A DNA stretch of 64,000 nucleotides from JAGQSZ01 sp049647585 (GTDB lineage Bacteria > Actinomycetota > Acidimicrobiia > Acidimicrobiales > Microtrichaceae), in contig JBARXY010000025.1 in NCBI GenBank assembly GCA_049647585.1, positions 1 through 64,000 on the forward strand, written 5' to 3'. This document shows, in pieces, positions 25,276 to 33,879 of this stretch. The stretch's first letter is position 1. Each line of letters opens with the position of its first letter. The notes under the pieces were generated by a model. That model saw nothing but the letters and a program-made list of their open reading frames with translations. It was not told the origin of the DNA and ran no database searches. Made by a program: the position numbers and the translations under genes.

Positions 25276-27285
25276 TCAGATCTGTTCGCGGACCTTCTCG
25301 ACTACGTGGGCAGCGGTGATTCCGAGTTCTGTGAGAACCACGGACCCCGGAGCCGAGGCGCCGAAGCGGTCGATGCCGACCGAGGCGTCCGCGTACTTGG
25401 ACCAACCGGTCGTGACGCCGGCCTCGACCGACACAGTTGGGAGGTTCGACGGCAGGACCGACTCGCGGTACTCCTTGGACTGCAGGTCGAAAAGTTCCCA
25501 GGACGGCAGCGAGACGACTCGGACGGCCAAGCCGTCCTTTGCCAGTGTCTCAGCGGCCTCGACGGCCACTGCCACCTCGGTGCCTGTTGCCACGATCACC
25601 GCTCGGGGAGCTTCCGGATCGACCAGGACGTAACCGCCCCTGGCGACTCCCTCGTGGCCAAGTTCAGCGGTTCCGGCGAGCACCGGTGTGTTCTGGCGAC
25701 TCAGTATCAGCGCCACCGGACCGTCGCCCTCGATGATGGTCTTCCACGCGCCTGCCACCTCGTTGCCGTCGGCCGGACGGATGACGGTCAACGCGGGAAT
25801 CAGCCGCAGAGACATAACGTGTTCGATGGGCTGATGCGTCGGGCCGTCTTCGCCCACTCCGACCGAGTCGTGGGTCCAGACGAACACCGCCTTGGCGTGC
25901 GAGAGCGCCGCAAGCCTGACTGCAGGACGCATGTAGTCCGAGAAGACCAGGAATGTTCCGCCTATGGGCAGCACTCCTCCGTGGAGTGCAGCGCCGACCA
26001 GGGCCGAGCCCATGGCGTGTTCACGGATTCCGAAGAACACCTGGGAACCCGCCGGCTCAGACGGTGACAGGATCGATTCACCCTTGAGCGTCAGACCGAC
26101 GTTGCCAGTCAGGTCGGCTCCACCGGCGATAATCCCGGGGACCATCGGCCGTATCGCATTCAGCACCTGTTGGGATGCAACTCGGGTTGCGGGCTTGTCA
26201 CCGACGGCGAAGGTCGGCAGAAGATCCTGCCAGCCGGGGAGCCCGTTGGCGGCGAGGGTCGCCTCCCACTCGGCTTCGCGTCCAGCCAGGCCGGCTCCGG
26301 CCCGCTGCTCCCAGTCGGTTCGGGGGATCGATCCACGAGTACCTGCCTCGCGGTACATCTCGATGACCTCCTCCGGGACGTAGAACGGCTCGTCGGGAAG
26401 TCCCATGACCGCTTTTGCAGCGGTGATCGACTCGTCGTCGAAGGCCAGTCCGTGGGCGGCCGGGTCGTTGGTGTGTTCGGGCGAGGGATAGCCGATGTGA
26501 CTGCGAACGACGATCAGCGACGGCTTGTCGAGAGTGTCGCGTGCCTCGATGATCGCTGCTTCAAGCGCGTCGAGGTTGTTGGCCTGTTCCCCGAGTTCGA
26601 TTACCTGCCAGCCATAGGCCTGGAAGCGCTTGACGGCGTCGTCGCTGAGCGACAGCTCCGTCGGCCCGTCGATCGAGATGTGGTTGTCGTCGTAGATGTA
26701 GACGAGCTTGCCGAGTCCCAGGTGGCCTGCGAGCGAGGCCGCCTCGTGACTGACGCCCTCTTCGAGGTCCCCGTCAGAGACGATGGCATAGATGTGGTGG
26801 TCTACGATGTCGCTTCCGAAGCGCTCGCGGAGAGACTGCTCGGCGATCGCCATTCCGACACCGTTTGCGAAACCCTGGCCCAGTGGGCCGGTTGTGACCT
26901 CGATACCAGGGGTGTGGTGGACCTCGGGGTGCCCCGGTGTCATCGAACCCCACTGGCGGAACTGCTTCAGGTCATCGAGGGAGATCTGGTAACCGGTCAG
27001 GTGCAGCATCGAGTACTGCAGGATCGACGCATGTCCCGGACTCAGGATGAACCTGTCACGGTCCGGCCACAGCGGTGCATCGGCGTCGTAGCGCATGATC
27101 CGTGTCCAGAGCACATGGGCCAACGGAGCAAGAGCCATCGCCGTTCCCTGGTGGCCCGAACGAGCTTTGTTCGGAGCATCCATGGCGAGGCCACGGATGA
27201 CGTTGATCGCCAACTGCTCGAGCTCTGATCCAGATCCTGATCCGCTGCCAGACTCTGTTCCGCTGGTGGAGTTGTCCGCTGCCAT
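25276..27285 (-). CDS. tkt: transketolase
   Basis: A 669-residue thiamine-diphosphate enzyme moving two-carbon units between sugar phosphates. Landmarks: SGHQGTAMALAPLAHVLW (substrate His); GDLEEGVSHEAASLAGHLGL then YDDNHISIDG (the metal/TPP GDG-N motif); the pyrimidine domain with FFGIREHAMG, FSDYMRPAVR, HDSVGVGEDGPTHQP; and a C-terminal domain starting near residue 540. The N-terminus begins with a Ser/Gly-rich stretch of about 20 residues before the fold. An AGGAAG lies about nine bases upstream of the ATG. First gene of the tkt-tal unit. Confidence 0.96.
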   Translation of the reverse strand: MAADNSTSGTESGSGSGSGSELEQLAINVIRGLAMDAPNKARSGHQGTAMALAPLAHVLWTRIMRYDADAPLWPDRDRFILSPGHASILQYSMLHLTGYQISLDDLKQFRQWGSMTPGHPEVHHTPGIEVTTGPLGQGFANGVGMAIAEQSLRERFGSDIVDHHIYAIVSDGDLEEGVSHEAASLAGHLGLGKLVYIYDDNHISIDGPTELSLSDDAVKRFQAYGWQVIELGEQANNLDALEAAIIEARDTLDKPSLIVVRSHIGYPSPEHTNDPAAHGLAFDDESITAAKAVMGLPDEPFYVPEEVIEMYREAGTRGSIPRTDWEQRAGAGLAGREAEWEATLAANGLPGWQDLLPTFAVGDKPATRVASQQVLNAIRPMVPGIIAGGADLTGNVGLTLKGESILSPSEPAGSQVFFGIREHAMGSALVGAALHGGVLPIGGTFLVFSDYMRPAVRLAALSHAKAVFVWTHDSVGVGEDGPTHQPIEHVMSLRLIPALTVIRPADGNEVAGAWKTIIEGDGPVALILSRQNTPVLAGTAELGHEGVARGGYVLVDPEAPRAVIVATGTEVAVAVEAAETLAKDGLAVRVVSLPSWELFDLQSKEYRESVLPSNLPTVSVEAGVTTGWSKYADASVGIDRFGASAPGSVVLTELGITAAHVVEKVREQI

Positions 27286-27358
27286 TGTTCCGTCTTCCTG
27301 TAGCTCGGGCTCCAGCGATCGTAGCTACCGGAACCCACAGGCCGAAATACTGGGAATT

Positions 27359-28645
27359 TCAGTCGACCAAGCCGAGGATGGTGACGGCGCTGTTGGCCGC
27401 CACGACACCACCTCGATCCGCCAGAATCACCTCGCCACAGCGGATTCCGAGAAGGTCGGACCGAGCGATTTCCTCTCCGAGAATTGCGGCGTCCTCACGG
27501 ATCGGATCGTCCACCGACGGACCAGCGAAGAGCCTCGTCCCAGGATGCTCCTGCGAGTCAGAACCCTGCGAGTCAGAACCCTGTGTGACAGGCCGATCGT
27601 GTGTGACAGGCCAGGCCTCCTGTGTGACAGGCCGGGCGCCGGAGCGTTCCGGGCGTTGGGCCACCAGGAAAAGTCCGCCCGGCAGGTCGGAGTTCGCAAC
27701 AGCCATCCGTCGAAGACCGGCATCGACGGATTCGGCGTCCCTGACGTGGAACTGAACCGCAGTTGCATCAGCAGGTCGCTCACCGGCGAACACGACCGAG
27801 TCGCCGTCGGTTCCGAGCACGGCACAGAACCTGGGGACATCGGGTCCAGGGTTCACCTGGGCACTCCACCTGAGATACAGCCCGCTGGATGCGGCGGCAC
27901 GCTCCGCCGGCGCGAGTCCTTCGATCGCCTTTTCAAGGACGTCCTTGGCAGCATGGCCGTCGAGTTCGTGGATGCGTGAACCGTCGTTGGCTCCGAGGCG
28001 CAGCTTCGCTCCTATCGGAGTGAAACCGAACGAACACAACACCCGGTGTGGAAACTCCCCGGGAAAGTGGACGCCGACCGCGCCGTCGGAATGGAGTGAG
28101 TCGTCCAACACCATCAGCGACATGGACGGTCGCCGAGCGCTGTCGGAGGATGCGGCCATGACGAACAAGTCGGGGGCAACTTCGTGGATGCGTTCCACGA
28201 GGCTTCCCGGCTGAGTGCTGAAGGGATCGGCGAACAACAACAACGTGCCGGTTCGACCTGCCATCTTGGCTACATCCGACTCGTCGGTCAGCCTCACGGC
28301 GGCCATGCGTTCCGAGCGAACCTGCCAGTCCGGCTCGATCGCCGGCTGACCCGACGATCTGCTGGGACGTGCGTGCCAGACTGCCAGCATTGCGAGCGCC
28401 GGGATGTGATGTGATGACCTCTGCCCGACCGACATGGTGCTGCTCGTCACGCCAAGCAACACCTCCGGTGACAGCAGAGCCCGGGTAGCGGCGGCAATAT
28501 CCTCCGTAGCGCCCTGGAGCCTCTCCGAGATGCACAGCACGAGTAGGTCCGGCGAATCACCGCGCCGTTCGAGAATCTCGCCGACGCATTCGCCGACCGC
28601 ATGGGCCACCACCGGGTGTTCCGAGATGGTGGCGGCCAGGTGCAT
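27359..28645 (-). CDS. FIST-domain sensor-like protein
   Basis: About 428 residues with the FIST-N and FIST-C arrangement, proposed to be small-ligand sensing domains. Characteristic parts are DLLVLCISERLQGATEDIAAATRALL at the N-terminus (GVTSSTMSVG following) and GGLFLVAQRPERSG in the FIST-C part. The C-terminal domain is interrupted by a low-complexity insert (residues about 345-375, PVTQ and GSDSQ repeats) from tandem DNA repeats. The start is placed at the ATG at 28645, which sits six bases from a TAGTCT -10. GTG 28651 and ATG 28648 are in the same frame. It has no signalling output domain of its own. It is divergent from the acyl-CoA synthetase genes. Confidence 0.75.
   Translation of the reverse strand: MHLAATISEHPVVAHAVGECVGEILERRGDSPDLLVLCISERLQGATEDIAAATRALLSPEVLLGVTSSTMSVGQRSSHHIPALAMLAVWHARPSRSSGQPAIEPDWQVRSERMAAVRLTDESDVAKMAGRTGTLLLFADPFSTQPGSLVERIHEVAPDLFVMAASSDSARRPSMSLMVLDDSLHSDGAVGVHFPGEFPHRVLCSFGFTPIGAKLRLGANDGSRIHELDGHAAKDVLEKAIEGLAPAERAAASSGLYLRWSAQVNPGPDVPRFCAVLGTDGDSVVFAGERPADATAVQFHVRDAESVDAGLRRMAVANSDLPGGLFLVAQRPERSGARPVTQEAWPVTHDRPVTQGSDSQGSDSQEHPGTRLFAGPSVDDPIREDAAILGEEIARSDLLGIRCGEVILADRGGVVAANSAVTILGLVD
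27551..27633. repeat. short tandem repeats inside the FIST gene
   Basis: Two copies of CTGCGAGTCAGAACC (15 bp) are followed by three TGTGTGACAGGCC copies spaced 18 and 21 bases. All spacings are multiples of three, so the reading frame is kept. Confidence 0.7.
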
Positions 28646-28651
28646 CATCAC

Positions 28652-28657
28652 AGACTA
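28652..28657 (-). promoter_or_regulatory. -10 hexamer TAGTCT of the FIST gene
   Basis: TAGTCT on the minus strand ends six bases before ATG 28645. It supports that start and a leaderless transcript. Confidence 0.4.
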
Positions 28658-28671
28658 GGAGCGGGACCACC

Positions 28672-28677
28672 TATCGT
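28672..28677 (+). promoter_or_regulatory. -10 hexamer TATCGT of the ATP-grasp gene
   Basis: TATCGT ends seven bases before the ATG at 28685. It is back to back with the FIST promoter. Confidence 0.45.
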
Positions 28678-28684
28678 TTCCCCC

Positions 28685-29446
28685 ATGTCACGCACACTCT
28701 CAGAGGCCGACTCCAAGGAGTTCCTGGCTCATTTCGGAGTGCCCTTCGCACCCGAAATCCTTGCTTCGGACGTGTCTGGAGCGGTCGACGCTGCAGACCG
28801 TGTCGGCCTGCCGGTGGCCGTCAAGCTGTGCGGCAGCAACGTCTCCCACAAGACCGAGCGGCGCCTCGTCCGCCTGAACGTCACGTCGGTCGAGGACGTG
28901 CGGATCGCTGCCGAGGAGCTTCTAGATGCCGCGACCGAGGATGACGGTGCAACCGGAGTCCTGGTCGCCCCCATGGTCGGCGGTTCACGAGAGTTCATCG
29001 CGGGACTCAACCGGGATGACCAGTTCGGCATGACGATCCTGTTCGGACTCGGAGGCGTGTTGGCCGAAGCCATCGCCGATGTCGCACTCCGACTGGTTCC
29101 GATTACGCGTATTGACGCAATGGAGATGCTCGAACAACTGGTGACCGTTTCGATTCTCGATGAGTTCAGGGGTGAGCCCGCGGTCGACCGGGAAAGCGTG
29201 GTGGATGTGTTGATGGCGCTATCCGAGGCGGCCCAGAGCCACGACGACCTGGTGTCGGTCGACATCAACCCGTTGATCATCTCCAACGGCAGGCCGGTGG
29301 CAGTCGACGCACTCGTCGAAGTCGCCCATGCCCGCGGAACCGATGCCGCAGGGGCGGAGGTCCCCGAAGCCGATGCCGCTGAAGCCGATGCCGCTGAAGC
29401 CGATGCCGCTGAAGCCGATGCCCCCGGGGCGGAGGTCACATCGTGA
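28685..29446 (+). CDS. NDP-forming acyl-CoA synthetase, ATP-grasp (beta) subunit
   Basis: A 253-residue ATP-grasp protein of the kind that forms the beta subunit of ADP-forming acetyl/acyl-CoA synthetases. LPVAVKLCGSNVSHKTERR is the nucleotide-binding lysine segment, MTILFGLGGVLAEAIADVALRL the Gly-rich part, and SVDINPLIISNGRPVAVDAL the metal-binding end of the grasp fold. A four-copy tail of EADAA-type repeats (29366-29425) ends the protein. The alpha-like gene overlaps its stop (GTGA), so the two subunits are made together. The acyl substrate is unknown. Confidence 0.85.
   Translation: MSRTLSEADSKEFLAHFGVPFAPEILASDVSGAVDAADRVGLPVAVKLCGSNVSHKTERRLVRLNVTSVEDVRIAAEELLDAATEDDGATGVLVAPMVGGSREFIAGLNRDDQFGMTILFGLGGVLAEAIADVALRLVPITRIDAMEMLEQLVTVSILDEFRGEPAVDRESVVDVLMALSEAAQSHDDLVSVDINPLIISNGRPVAVDALVEVAHARGTDAAGAEVPEADAAEADAAEADAAEADAPGAEVTS
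29366..29425 (+). repeat. 15-bp tandem repeat, four copies
   Basis: GAAGCCGATGCCGCT is repeated four times (last copy with two changes) at the 3' end of the ATP-grasp gene, encoding EADAA units. Confidence 0.9.
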
Positions 29447-30945
29447 TTCCGACTCCTGAGCAGTTCGACGCACTCTTCAATCCCAGGGGCATCGTCGTAG
29501 CCGGCGCATCGAGCCACCCCGGCAAATTCGGCTTTGTGAGCCTGCACAACGTCATCGCCTCCGGGTACCGGGGGAAGATCTTTGCCACCAACCTCGAGGG
29601 CATCGAGGTCTTGGGGACCAAGACGCTGACTTCGCTCGATCAACTTCCCGACGACGAAGTGGACCTGATTTTCGTCTGCACTCCAAAGTCCACCAACCTC
29701 GACCTGCTTCGCACAGCCGCATCCAAAGGTATCCGTGCCGCATTCCTGACCTCGGCCGGTTACGGCGAGGCGGGCCCCGAGGGAATCGAGGCCGAACGCG
29801 AACTCGTCGAGACCTGCCAGCAACTGGGAATTCTCTTGGTCGGACCGAACGGTCAGGGTCTGGTATCGACTCCAGCTGAGCTGTGCGCCCAGATCGTCGC
29901 GCCCTACCCTCCCGGCGGATCGATAGGTGTGGCGAGTCAGTCCGGAAACTTCGTGTCGAGCTTCATGAACTGGTCCTGCGCGACCGGAATCGGGATCTCC
30001 CGGGCGGTTTCTGCAGGAAACGCCGCGGCCACGAGCGTTGCGGACCTGCTCGTGGGATTCTCCAACGACCCGGCGACCTCGGTCGCGCTCGCCTACGTCG
30101 AGGGAATCCCCGATGGACGAACCTTCTTCAACGCCATCAGCGACGTCGCTGAACAAATTCCCCTCGTGCTGTTGAAGGGCGGATCGACAGCCGGAGGCGC
30201 CAAGGCCGCTGCCAGTCACACCGGCTCACTCGCAAGTGATGACCGGACCTTCGATGGAGCCTGTCGACAGGCTGGGGTAACCCGTGCAGCAACGGTCGAG
30301 GAAGCTTTCGAAGCTGCAGCAACCTTCGCCACGCAACCAGCGGCGAAGGGCAATCGGGTGGTCGTCATGACCACCGCCGGCGGATGGGGCGTCGTCACCG
30401 CGGATGCAATAACCAGGGACCGCGATCTTGAGTTGATAGAACTTCCGGACGACCTCCGCGACGCAATCGACGAGCACCTTCCACCGCGCTGGAGTCGCAG
30501 CAATCCCGTAGACCTCGCTGGCGGCGAAACACGTGACACCATCCCAACGGTGTTGGAGTTGATTGCCTCGCATCCGGATGTGGACGCGGTCATCTATCTG
30601 GGGCTCGGCATCCAGTCGAACCAGGCCCGGATGCTTCGAGAGGGACCCTTCGCCGCCGATCCCGACGTCGAGCGAATAATCGCATATCACGAACGCCAGG
30701 ATTCGCGATTCGCCCAGGCAGCCCACGACGTTTCGGCGGCGACCGGCAAGCCGATCCTCACCGCAACGGAGTTGGTTGTCGCCTTCCCGGACAACCCCGG
30801 TCCGGCAACTGTTCAGGCGACTGGTCGCGTCTGTTACTCATCGGCCGACAGGGCGGTTGCCGCTCTTGGACACCTGGTTCGACGCAGCAGCTATCGGGCC
30901 CGACGGGGACTCCCGGTCGACCGGAATCGCACGGGTCAGGACTAG
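29443..30945 (+). CDS. NDP-forming acyl-CoA synthetase, CoA-binding (alpha) subunit
   Basis: A 500-residue alpha-type subunit: a CoA-binding Rossmann domain (FNPRGIVVAGASSHPGKFG), then two succinyl-CoA-ligase-like domains. GSIGVASQSGNFVSSFMNW and the phospho-histidine loop AAASHTGSLASDD are visible. The latter carries phosphate from the thioester step to ADP. GGWGVVTADAITRD marks the second ligase domain. Together with the preceding subunit it would interconvert acyl-CoA + ADP + Pi and acid + CoA + ATP. The last ~20 residues are basic. The carboxypeptidase gene starts within its stop codon. Confidence 0.9.
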   Translation: MIPTPEQFDALFNPRGIVVAGASSHPGKFGFVSLHNVIASGYRGKIFATNLEGIEVLGTKTLTSLDQLPDDEVDLIFVCTPKSTNLDLLRTAASKGIRAAFLTSAGYGEAGPEGIEAERELVETCQQLGILLVGPNGQGLVSTPAELCAQIVAPYPPGGSIGVASQSGNFVSSFMNWSCATGIGISRAVSAGNAAATSVADLLVGFSNDPATSVALAYVEGIPDGRTFFNAISDVAEQIPLVLLKGGSTAGGAKAAASHTGSLASDDRTFDGACRQAGVTRAATVEEAFEAAATFATQPAAKGNRVVVMTTAGGWGVVTADAITRDRDLELIELPDDLRDAIDEHLPPRWSRSNPVDLAGGETRDTIPTVLELIASHPDVDAVIYLGLGIQSNQARMLREGPFAADPDVERIIAYHERQDSRFAQAAHDVSAATGKPILTATELVVAFPDNPGPATVQATGRVCYSSADRAVAALGHLVRRSSYRARRGLPVDRNRTGQD

Positions 30946-32531
30946 TGCCGACTTCACCAGACCACGACAGGAGTCCCGCGGAGCGTGCAGGTGCGACGCC
31001 GTTGGACCCGACGAAGTTCCGGAGCCAACAGCCCAACTTCCGTTCTGCTGTGCCCCCGGCCGACGTTGACGACAGTGCCCTGGCCCGACAGATCGTGCGC
31101 AGGCGGTCCCGTCGACGACCCACCCGCGGATTGTGGTTCGGTTCAGCAGCAGCCCTCCTCGCCGGAGTCGCTCTCATCGGTTCCGGTCTTGCCGCCCGCA
31201 GCACCGTGGAAGTCCTGGATTCCTCGGGACCAGAACTGGTTCTGTCCACGCCGATCGCCTCGGCTCGCCGAATACCCGAGTTCCTGGTCACGCCGGTCGC
31301 CGCAAGAAATTTGCAGGGCTCGGTGGATCCGGCGCTTGCGGGAGCACCCCCGGGAACGTGCGTCGAGTATCGGGACTCGAGCTCGGCGGTCGCGTCCCAC
31401 AACCCGGCCGCCCCACTGGTTCCCGCATCGAACATGAAGGTTCTAACCGCGGCGGTAGCGGTCGAGGTGCTCGGCGAGGGAACTCGGCTCAAGACGACAT
31501 TTTCCACCGACGGGGCGCCGACCGATGGAGCGACGGTCAAGGGCAATCTCTACATGGTCGGCGGCGGGGACCCGCTGTTGACCACGGACTCGTATGCCTC
31601 GTCGATGACTCACGGGACTCCACCAGCGACCGACCTCGAATCGGTCGCAGATCAGATTGTCGACACCGGAATTCGCCACATCACGGGCTCGGTCGTCGGG
31701 GACGAGTCACGCTACGACGCGGTGCGCGGGGCCGATTCGTGGCCGGAACGCTTCTTCGGTCAGGGCCAAGTCGGTCGCCTGGGCGCACTGATGGTGAACG
31801 ATGCTTGGACTCCCGGACTGGGACCGGCAGACAACCCGGCGCTTCACGCTGCGACGGTCATGGAGGAACTTCTTACGGCGCGCGGCGTCACAATCGGTGA
31901 GGCACCCAAGGCCGGGACTGCTCCACCCACAGCGACGACGCTGGTCGAAATTCCGTCGTTGACGATCGGCGAACTGGCTCGTGAAGCATTGGCATTCTCT
32001 GACAACACCACGACAGAGCTACTGGTGAAGGAACTCGGCTTCTCCAAGGGCGATGGCGGGTCCACCGCAGCCGGACTCAAGGTCATGCAGAGCTGGATCA
32101 AGTCATCGGGCCTGCCGGCCGAGGGTGTCACGTTCAACGATGGGTCTGGCCTTTCGGACAGCGACCGCCTGACGTGTCAGTTCCTCTCGGCCCTGATCGT
32201 CGCAGAAGGTCCCACCGGGGTGATCGCCGATGGCCTCGCGATGCCGGGTCAACCGGGAACTCTGCAGGACAGATTTCTCGCCGAGCCTTTGCGTGGCCGA
32301 ATTCGGGCCAAGACCGGCTCGCTCCGTGGAGTCACGTCACTCTCGGGATGGTTGAAGACCGATGCGGGCAAGAATCTCAGTTTCTCGATTCTCATCAACA
32401 CCGGCGACAAGCCGACCTCGAACGCCGACCTCGAAACGCAGAAGAAGGTTCTGACAGCCGCGCTCGGCTATCCGCAGTCTCCCTCCATCGAGTCGCTCTC
32501 ACCGACACCGCCCGTGCAACACCCAAATTGA
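30945..32531 (+). CDS. dacB: PBP4-type D-alanyl-D-alanine carboxypeptidase (S13)
   Basis: A 528-residue penicillin-binding protein trimming or cleaving peptidoglycan peptides outside the membrane. A cytosolic basic head (RRRSRRRPTRG) precedes one membrane anchor (about residues 63-83). The three active-site motifs are intact: SNMK (Ser162, Lys165), SDN in ALAFSDNTTTEL, and KTG in RAKTGSLRGV. The long insert between the first two motifs is normal for the S13 family. The GTG at 30945 shares one base with the preceding stop codon. An SPS/PP-rich tail ends the protein. Confidence 0.92.
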   Translation: MPTSPDHDRSPAERAGATPLDPTKFRSQQPNFRSAVPPADVDDSALARQIVRRRSRRRPTRGLWFGSAAALLAGVALIGSGLAARSTVEVLDSSGPELVLSTPIASARRIPEFLVTPVAARNLQGSVDPALAGAPPGTCVEYRDSSSAVASHNPAAPLVPASNMKVLTAAVAVEVLGEGTRLKTTFSTDGAPTDGATVKGNLYMVGGGDPLLTTDSYASSMTHGTPPATDLESVADQIVDTGIRHITGSVVGDESRYDAVRGADSWPERFFGQGQVGRLGALMVNDAWTPGLGPADNPALHAATVMEELLTARGVTIGEAPKAGTAPPTATTLVEIPSLTIGELAREALAFSDNTTTELLVKELGFSKGDGGSTAAGLKVMQSWIKSSGLPAEGVTFNDGSGLSDSDRLTCQFLSALIVAEGPTGVIADGLAMPGQPGTLQDRFLAEPLRGRIRAKTGSLRGVTSLSGWLKTDAGKNLSFSILINTGDKPTSNADLETQKKVLTAALGYPQSPSIESLSPTPPVQHPN

Positions 32532-32586
32532 GTTCGACGGGCAATTTGGATGCAACAGTCGAATCGAATGCACCTCGTGGTACAGA

Positions 32587-32985
32587 ATGTTCGCAAAGAC
32601 CGAGGAGGTCACCTTGCCTGAAGAGGCGTCGGGACGCAGTTTCCCCAAGAGCACAAAGTCGAGCGGAACCGGGACTCAGGTGGCCGAGCTGAAGGACCTG
32701 GTCGTCGGCTACGCCAAACAAGAGACTGTTGATCCGCTGCGAACCCTTGGCCGGTACCTCGGCTTCGGTGTTGCCGGCTCGCTGGCGATCGGAACCGGGC
32801 TGTCCATGCTTCTGCTCGCTCTGTTGCGCGGTCTGCAGAAGATCGACATCTTCAACGACCCGAGAGAGTTCGAAGGCGGTACCTTCTCGTGGGCGCCGTA
32901 CCTCATCACCGGAGCGGTGGGAATTGTGGTCGTGACCCTTTTCCTGTGGAGGCTGATTTCAATGAGCAGGCAAGGATCGAAATGA
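32587..32985 (+). CDS. small membrane protein with two TM segments
   Basis: A 132-residue protein: a polar N-terminus of about 30 residues, an amphipathic QVAELKDLVVGYAKQETVDP, then two hydrophobic segments (about 57-80 and 104-124). The layout resembles DUF1469/holin-superfamily-like proteins of actinobacteria, without a certain family match. First of a coupled three-gene group (stop and start overlap with the next gene). Function unknown. Confidence 0.6.
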   Translation: MFAKTEEVTLPEEASGRSFPKSTKSSGTGTQVAELKDLVVGYAKQETVDPLRTLGRYLGFGVAGSLAIGTGLSMLLLALLRGLQKIDIFNDPREFEGGTFSWAPYLITGAVGIVVVTLFLWRLISMSRQGSK

Positions 32986-33200
32986 ACAGCAAAAATTCAG
33001 GGGGGAAGATCAGCCCCGAGGACATCAAGTCGAAGCTTTCCGATATTCAGGGGGGAGCGCTTGAGCAGGTCGAGGGCGCTAAGAACCAGCTCGTCACCAT
33101 CGGGGCTGCGATAGCCCTGGTCGTCGTTATCGGTGCCTTCGTACTTGGTAGGCGTGGCGGCAGGAAGTCCTCGGCCATCATCGAGGTTCGACGCGCCTGA
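32982..33200 (+). CDS. small single-pass membrane protein
   Basis: A 72-residue protein with a polar head, one membrane segment (NQLVTIGAAIALVVVIGAFVLG) and a basic cytoplasmic end (RRGGRK). The ATG overlaps the preceding stop by four bases, and the next gene starts within its own stop (TGATG). I do not recognise the family. It probably works with its two neighbours at the membrane. Confidence 0.6.
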   Translation: MNSKNSGGKISPEDIKSKLSDIQGGALEQVEGAKNQLVTIGAAIALVVVIGAFVLGRRGGRKSSAIIEVRRA

Positions 33201-33742
33201 TGCTGACCTGGATCGTTGGGATAGTCCTGTCCAAAATCTTCGGCGATGGTTTCGCCGCCGACCTGGCGGGTAGAGGCACAGCCTTTCTGGCAGCCGGTGC
33301 CGGCAAGGCAATCCGACGCGACGACGAGAGAGTCACCAAGGTTCGGTTGAGCCAGGGCGAGACCTACACGGTCATCGCCCGACCTGCGCCGTCGCGACGT
33401 GAGAGGAAGCTCGCATCCGAACAGAGTTCGCTGCTGCGCAGCTACAGGTCGCTCACCCGGCCGAGTCGCTCCCAGGTCCGCGTGGCCAAGAAATTGGAAC
33501 GGACGCAACGGCGACTCGCACGGACGAAGGAAAGCTCGAACAAGTTCGCTCGGCGCTCCAGGGCAGAGGAACTGCTCGGTCTCGAGTTCGATCGCAAGAT
33601 GCGCCCCAGCAAGAAGGAACTGAAGGTCGCAGAGCGACTCGACAAGGTCACGAACGAACTCGATTCGCTCCGTGCCCAGCAGATGGCGAAGACCACGTCG
33701 AAGCGCAAGCGCAGACGACGTCGTGTGACCATCTACAGCTGA
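33200..33742 (+). CDS. basic coiled-coil protein with N-terminal membrane segment
   Basis: A 180-residue protein starting with a short hydrophobic stretch (MLTWIVGIVLSKIFG). A domain with GETYTVIARPAPSRRERKL follows, then a long Lys/Arg-rich helical region ending in KRKRRRRRVTIYS. The basic C-terminal half suggests binding to nucleic acid or acidic lipids. It is the last of the coupled trio, and I find no family match. Codon use is like its neighbours. Confidence 0.55.
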   Translation: MLTWIVGIVLSKIFGDGFAADLAGRGTAFLAAGAGKAIRRDDERVTKVRLSQGETYTVIARPAPSRRERKLASEQSSLLRSYRSLTRPSRSQVRVAKKLERTQRRLARTKESSNKFARRSRAEELLGLEFDRKMRPSKKELKVAERLDKVTNELDSLRAQQMAKTTSKRKRRRRRVTIYS

Positions 33743-33754
33743 GCCATTGGTATG

Positions 33755-33869
33755 TATCGGCTGGCGTCGTCCAACTGCGGCGGGGCGGGAGTCGGCTGTA
33801 CATATCGGCTGGCGTCGTCCAACTGCGGCGGGGCGGGTGTCGGCTGTATGTATCGGCTGGCGTCGTCCA
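33755..33869 (+). repeat. 48-bp tandem repeat, 2.4 copies
   Basis: A unit beginning TATCGGCTGGCGTCGTCC recurs at 33755, 33803 and 33851 with only a few changes. The third copy is cut after 19 bases. The array ends just before the start of the sulfur-carrier gene and overlaps its promoter region. Confidence 0.9.
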
Positions 33870-33873
33870 TCAT
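33868..33873 (+). promoter_or_regulatory. -10 candidate CATCAT of the sulfur-carrier gene
   Basis: CATCAT ends six bases before the GTG at 33880. There is no Shine-Dalgarno sequence. Confidence 0.35.
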
Positions 33874-33879
33874 GTTGTA

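Noticed and set aside
26170..27228. 352-residue plus-strand frame opposite transketolase
   Set aside because: Shadow of the transketolase gene, rich in Val/Asp/Gly without any fold signature.
27551..27633. possible CRISPR or recombination repeat
   Set aside because: Units are short, adjacent and in frame inside the FIST gene.
28729..30219. 496-residue open frame on the minus strand
   Set aside because: Lies opposite two convincing overlapping genes of the acyl-CoA synthetase. Its composition is that of a high-GC shadow and no motif appears.
33755..33869. possible CRISPR array
   Set aside because: The 48-bp units are directly adjacent with no unique spacers, so it is a tandem repeat.
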